Translations under genes and position numbers: made by a program
Shown here: positions 59,326 to 64,000 of the stretch, in pieces
Layout of the letters: every line of letters begins with the position of its first letter
Numbering within the stretch: position 1 is the stretch's first letter
Assembly: GCA_024362935.1 (NCBI GenBank)
Contig: JANCRA010000019.1
Coordinates: 4,522,501-4,586,500 of the forward strand
DNA from: Setophaga petechia
Taxonomy: Eukaryota; Chordata; Aves; Passeriformes; Parulidae
Length of the DNA stretch: 64,000 nt
Reading direction: 5' to 3'
The notes under the pieces: model-generated
Database searches by the model: none
The model's input: only the letters and a program-made list of their open reading frames with translations
Told to the model about the DNA's origin: nothing

Positions 59326-62300
59326 AAAATGCAGGTATTTTCAGTGCAGGGATTCACTAAGGAAAGTACTAGGGTTCCTTTTTTGTCCTATATTCTCTGA
59401 TTTCTACAAAATAATCTGCTCTGTAAAAGTTACCTAAGCTTCAGCAATGCAAGAACAAATGAGTTTCCTAATGTATGCTAGGGTAATTTACTTTATTTGC
59501 ATTTCTGAATTTGTCTTCTGGTTTTATTTCTGAACAACAGGGGTACAGTTGTTCAAAAGAATTTTATGTAGTTACTTTAAAAAAATCCAACAAAATGCAA
59601 AAAAATCAACTCTGTGTGTAGCAAGCCATTACTGCCATTTTTATCTGAAGTTTTTGTAAAGCTAAGCAAATGAGGCATTTAAAGTTTTAAGTTTATCTCT
59701 TACAGCACAAAGGCCATCAGTGACCTAGTGGGTGTATTTATTTCCCAGACAGCATTAACTTATTTTTGTGTTTCTGATATACTTGTAACTATGGAATTTT
59801 CCCTATAGAACTACAAATATGAAAACATCATTATCACCATCTGACCTTCCCAGCACATTAGCAATGAAGATATCAGGGAAGGTGAGGTAAACCTAGACTG
59901 TGTATTGCAGAGACTGATAGGCAGACATTCCCTTCTGCTGAATCTGCTCTGAGAGTGCTAAGTTCCAACAAAGGAATAACAAGACAGGTGAGAAAAGACA
60001 GCATCTAAAACCACCAGAGAAAGATCTGCCAGAGCCAAATGCCAAAGGTCTATGGCCCAGCTCTTGCCCTGTGTTCAGAAGGCATAAAAACAAGGTGTCT
60101 AACTCTCTTCTGTTGCTGTTTTTTGCCATCCAGTGCAGTTATTTGTGATTTATTTGCAATACAGGTTAGGGAAAGAAGCTACTTACTTGTTACAGGTTAA
60201 TACTTACAGATGGAATCCAAAGGGACTTCCTGGGTCAAAGAACCCAGCCCTGTTACTGCAAATTTTCAGTCCATCTGTCCTAAAACTAACCATGAACAGC
60301 AGTAAGAAGCTCAGCCAAGTGCATGTCTAGCATTTCCCAGCTGGGACTGCAGGTCAAAAGCAAGGAAGGAATTTGCACATGAATTTTTCTCATTTCTAGG
60401 TTGTTGCATTAAACTGATTAATCTATTGGAAGGAGGCAAGTTAAAGGGATTAGGAATGCATTTCAATAAACAACAAATAAGAGGTATGAGGAGAAAAGTT
60501 CTGTTTAAAGCTAAGAGTTGGCTGTCATCATTTGGTATCGATCCATTTATATCTTTAATTACATGTTTATGGATGAAATTGCAGTTAAGACCAGGTAAAT
60601 TTTTTGTTAAAAGTTCTTTTCAAATATGTTGGTATTAACTTTTCATCTGATCTGGATAGAATCCTCAATTATTTATCTTCTTTCACATTTTACCTACTTA
60701 AAATATTCTATCCTTTCCCCCTGAGCATTATGGAACCCTCAGGAAATACAGCCCCTATGTAGCATATCAAAAGATTCAGTAATCAAAAGGGGTTTCCAAG
60801 TTTTAACTAGCATAAGGCTTCCCTCCTTTCCATTTCCTCCTAATGGTCTGCTTTTGTCTTATGAGAAATCAGCCATTTACAAATGATAAGCTGGACAGAA
60901 TTACAGTTTATGCAGAGCAAAGGAGCACAAAAATATTTCATCCTCAATTCAGCCTTAAAGGTTGTCTTTTTTAACCTACAAGCTCCACAAAACCTGTTCT
61001 TTTACCTAGTTTATTAGCAGTATTGAAAAAATGCTAGACACAACACTGCTGGAGGCTTGTCTTTTCAGTGATACCTAAATCATTGCACATACCCACCATG
61101 ATCCTGAAAGAATCCCTAAGATACCTTACTGGAGTCCATGCCCAGATGGACTTTCAGCTCTCATCTTTTTGACCCTGCTTGAAACTCCTCATTGACTCAC
61201 ATATATCAACTTTCATTGTCTTTTTCTTGGCCACTCTCTTAGGGACACTTTTCTCAACATGTCTATCCATATTTTTTCGTTTTTGATGTTCCTAGAGTGC
61301 ACTTCACTCCCAGTTTAGCTGGCTATTCCTTCCCTCCACATGGAGTACAAACTATCTTTTGTAAAGAAACAGCACCACATCCCACAGCAGGATCTGCTAG
61401 AGCTCATTAAATGACATAGTATTTATGTTTAGGCATCAAGGTCATCCATCACATTTTCCTTTCACAAACTGTTTGACATAATGCCCTTCTCTCCAAGTAG
61501 GCATGCCCAAAAGGTCTTCAAGAGTCCAAGATATTATAGCTGTGTTTTTGCTGATAAACCTGTCGTGGACAGGGGCTGTTCTCTTGTCCCTGTCACAGAA
61601 GATGTGATGCTGTCTCCTCTGAGCATATGGTTCTGGGTGGATCCAAGGTATAACTATTGCTTTAAGTGGTTTTCTTCAGGTGTGCTCAGTAAGGTGAGGA
61701 CTCTTGTTCTGCCAGTAAGAGCCAAGGTTTCATAGGTTATGTTGCATGCCTTGGTGCAAAGTTGTGTAGAGATCTTTGAATGCAGAAAGCCTGTGCAGGT
61801 AGTATCAGAGGACAGCACAGGCTCTAAATTGTTGTTGTCTCACCCACATTACTTGCTGGGAAGTGCTCCCTTCCATGTGTGCTGTCCCATCAGTCATGTC
61901 TGGACATTATTACTGAAAAGTGGCAGTTGGCACAGGCAGCTCAGTGATCAAGTTCACTCTCTGGCCTTGGTTTATTTAGTGATATAGATACAGTCTATGT
62001 TTTGAACATGCTGTACAGTCCATTATCTGTTTTATTTTTGCTCTTATGTACTAAGGCAATGTGTAACGTATCAGACACTAACCACTAACGTTTTTTAGGA
62101 TATTTTCAACCACAAGATTTTTTTTTTATGACAATAATAGCAATAATTAAGAAATGAGTGCCAAAATGTAGCTCATGTTTTGCATGTCACAGCTATTCTC
62201 CAAATCAGAGAAATGTCCTGTGCTAGGAAATAAGACGCAAAGGGTGGCAAAGTTCATGGACAGTAGCTTTTTTTGAGCTGGAGACCTTTCTAGACATGTT

Positions 62301-64000
62301 TATTATCATTTTGTTCTGATTCAAATGCAGGTTTAACAGCAAAATAAAAAGCTGTCTTGTTTAAAGGAAGATGTAACTCATTTTATGAACAAGAACAGCA
62401 AACAGCTGCTTCCATATGTTGCTAGTATCAGGAAAAATTCTTTTTTAAATGGCATCTTTAAGATTAAACTCTGTGCTGAAAATAAACACAACAAAAGCGT
62501 GAGATGATTGAGGAGAACAGTGACCCACTCCAGGAGAACATACACTTTGTTTCAGCTGGTGATGAATCTGCATGACCCAGACAGAGAGTTCCAACATGGA
62601 CTATCACTGTATTCTGCAGTATTTTGACATGTAATATAAATGTCTGTGATAAGGGATAAAAGGCACGTTGGGCCATCTGTGCTAGTTTTAAACCTGTTTG
62701 TCCAACTTTGGGATGTTGTAACCTTTTTTTTTATTTGCTGAAAGTGAATTTTTAACATAGTTTGGACCTAATTCTGCTTTCTGTAGTATCTCTATTAGAA
62801 AATGTTTTAAGTGCAGCCCTCTGTTAGCCAGATTGAAACACAGTTCATGAAGGTGTCATTGTGCTTTCTTTGAAGTTGAAGGGAGACACATCTGCCTTGA
62901 ATGAGAGCAGGATCAAATCACCTAAGCAAATGGTTGATTAATCAGATAGTGCCAAGGAAGCCAAGTATGGCTTGAGACCTTCTGTAAAGGAGACAAAGCT
63001 CTGGCTTCAGTTTAATGATGAAGTCTTTTCCTTCATAATGGCTAGAATGTGAATCTCCTGCTGTCATTCTCATGCCCCTAGATTTGCTTTTAGTCTTATG
63101 GATCTTGCTTCTCTAATAAATCCAAAGAGAGCAGTGAGATTTGCAAGCGCAATTAGTGCTGTCTAGTTCTTGTAGCCTGCTCCTGTAACCTCTGATCACC
63201 TGCTCCTGCTCCTTACTTTCATACAATCACCTCTTTATGAGTTTTTTTGCATTGCTTCAAAGGGTTTTGTAACACAGTCTAAGGAACCATATATATTTGG
63301 TAATGTGCTATCACTTTTTGATTGCAAAATAACTTTTAAGAGCTCATCTTTTACATGGGGGAAACTTTGCTTCAAAACTGCTGCTTGATTAGTTGAAGAA
63401 TGTGTGGAAGGCTTATGTGGGTATGCTTGTCCAGAAACATACACACGCCAGTTAGGTAAGCTTCATGATTTTTTGTCCAGATGTCTGCAAAAGGGAATTA
63501 AATCTGCTTTTGCATTACTGGTTTGCAATATTTTCATTATATAAAGAATGACTTTGGGTGTTTTTGTTTTTCTTTTTTTACTTTGGTAGCCATATATTTA
63601 CTTTTTATTATGCATGGATGGATGGAAAATCTTGAAAAGATGAGCCACCTACTGACAGTGTAGAGAGCCTGAAATAGTAGCTCCGAGGCATTTGAGTTCT
63701 CATTTCAGCATCACACTGACTGACTGCAGCACCCATCTCAGCACAACAAGCTGGATGGTTTATCCTGGTCTCTCCCACCCCTGTATTTCTATTGATCTGG
63801 GATTTCAGAAATGTCCACAGTCCCAGGATTATGGGAAACCCCTTCCTGGGTGTGTTCAAGGAACCACTCTGCAACCATTTAACCTTCACTACAGTATTCT
63901 GTAGTTTTTAAGATGATCACAACCAATGTATTGCTGTGGGTTATATCATCTGCCTTCTCTGTTTTGCCAGAGTTTTGTTCTTAATCATGTCACGCTTGCT
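59326..64000. other. Unassigned AT-rich non-coding DNA
   Basis: No gene, RNA or interspersed repeat is recognised. Adjoining plus-strand frames at 61481-61735 and 61739-61987 give about 170 codons with little interruption, but neither resembles a known protein. Their Ser/Val/Leu-rich composition suggests no domain. The T-run near 62119-62127 and T-rich sequence near 63565-63580 are low complexity. Confidence 0.55.

Noticed and set aside
61481..61987. Two adjoining plus-strand frames totalling about 170 codons
   Set aside because: They are separated by a stop in a different frame and lack any recognisable motif. No splice or promoter signals join them.

Overview
The window looks like AT-rich, non-coding chromosomal DNA from a bird, either intergenic or from a very long intron. 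The evidence is its repeat content: three clear fragments of CR1, the dominant LINE of birds and other reptiles (one retaining a recognisable reverse-transcriptase C-terminus), plus a fourth possible CR1 remnant. There are also two solitary, decayed long terminal repeats of types common in neoavian birds. One starts with the widespread TGTCCTGGTTTCGGCTGGGAT 5' end. Older remnants include a MIR/CORE-SINE-like piece and short palindromic GGCCTGATCC-type elements shared by reptiles and birds. The low interspersed-repeat density (a few percent) also fits a bird. I cannot name the species; a neoavian, possibly a passerine, is the best guess.

No protein-coding gene, tRNA, rRNA, snRNA or CRISPR array could be supported. 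The open frames are short (the longest is 148 codons), have no recognisable domains, often overlap on both strands, and match the chance expectation for 64 kb. The only protein-like signals come from CR1 reverse transcriptase remnants at 27025-27492, 36812-37045 and 58605-59325.

Layout: 1-10.6 kb is unassigned DNA with a T-rich tract near 4.8 kb and a cluster of TGACAG (MEIS/TGIF-type) sites near 5.95 kb. A diverged LTR with an internal array of about 48 bp period lies at 10.63-11.32 kb. An ancient MIR-like element, interrupted by a 70 bp palindromic repeat, lies at 15.18-15.42 kb and is followed by a GC-richer block ending at a 23-T run. 16.5-27 kb is mostly featureless apart from purine-rich and A/C-rich tracts. 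A plus-strand CR1 lies at 27.0-27.5 kb, a second palindromic ancient repeat at 29.39 kb, and a solo LTR with an imperfect 5 bp target duplication at 31.20-31.75 kb. GC-richer DNA at 32.0-32.7 kb holds a strong short hairpin and enhancer-like motifs. At 36.70 kb a minus-strand CR1 ends in a two-part pentanucleotide microsatellite (11 GGAAT-type units, then 11 AGAAT units). 37-58 kb is mostly unassigned but includes a 12 bp inverted pair of TGACAG-containing arms (46.67 kb), a possible CR1 tail remnant (48.4 kb), a perfect 17 bp inverted repeat (52.41 kb) and two AT microsatellites (52.7 and 55.2 kb). A decayed plus-strand CR1 reverse-transcriptase fragment lies at 58.6-59.3 kb, and the rest to 64 kb is unassigned.

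There is no operon-like or pathway-like organisation. Any function here would most plausibly be cis-regulatory or an unannotated non-coding transcript, which sequence reading alone cannot establish. I found no convincing previously undescribed system. The findings are small structural and evolutionary observations.
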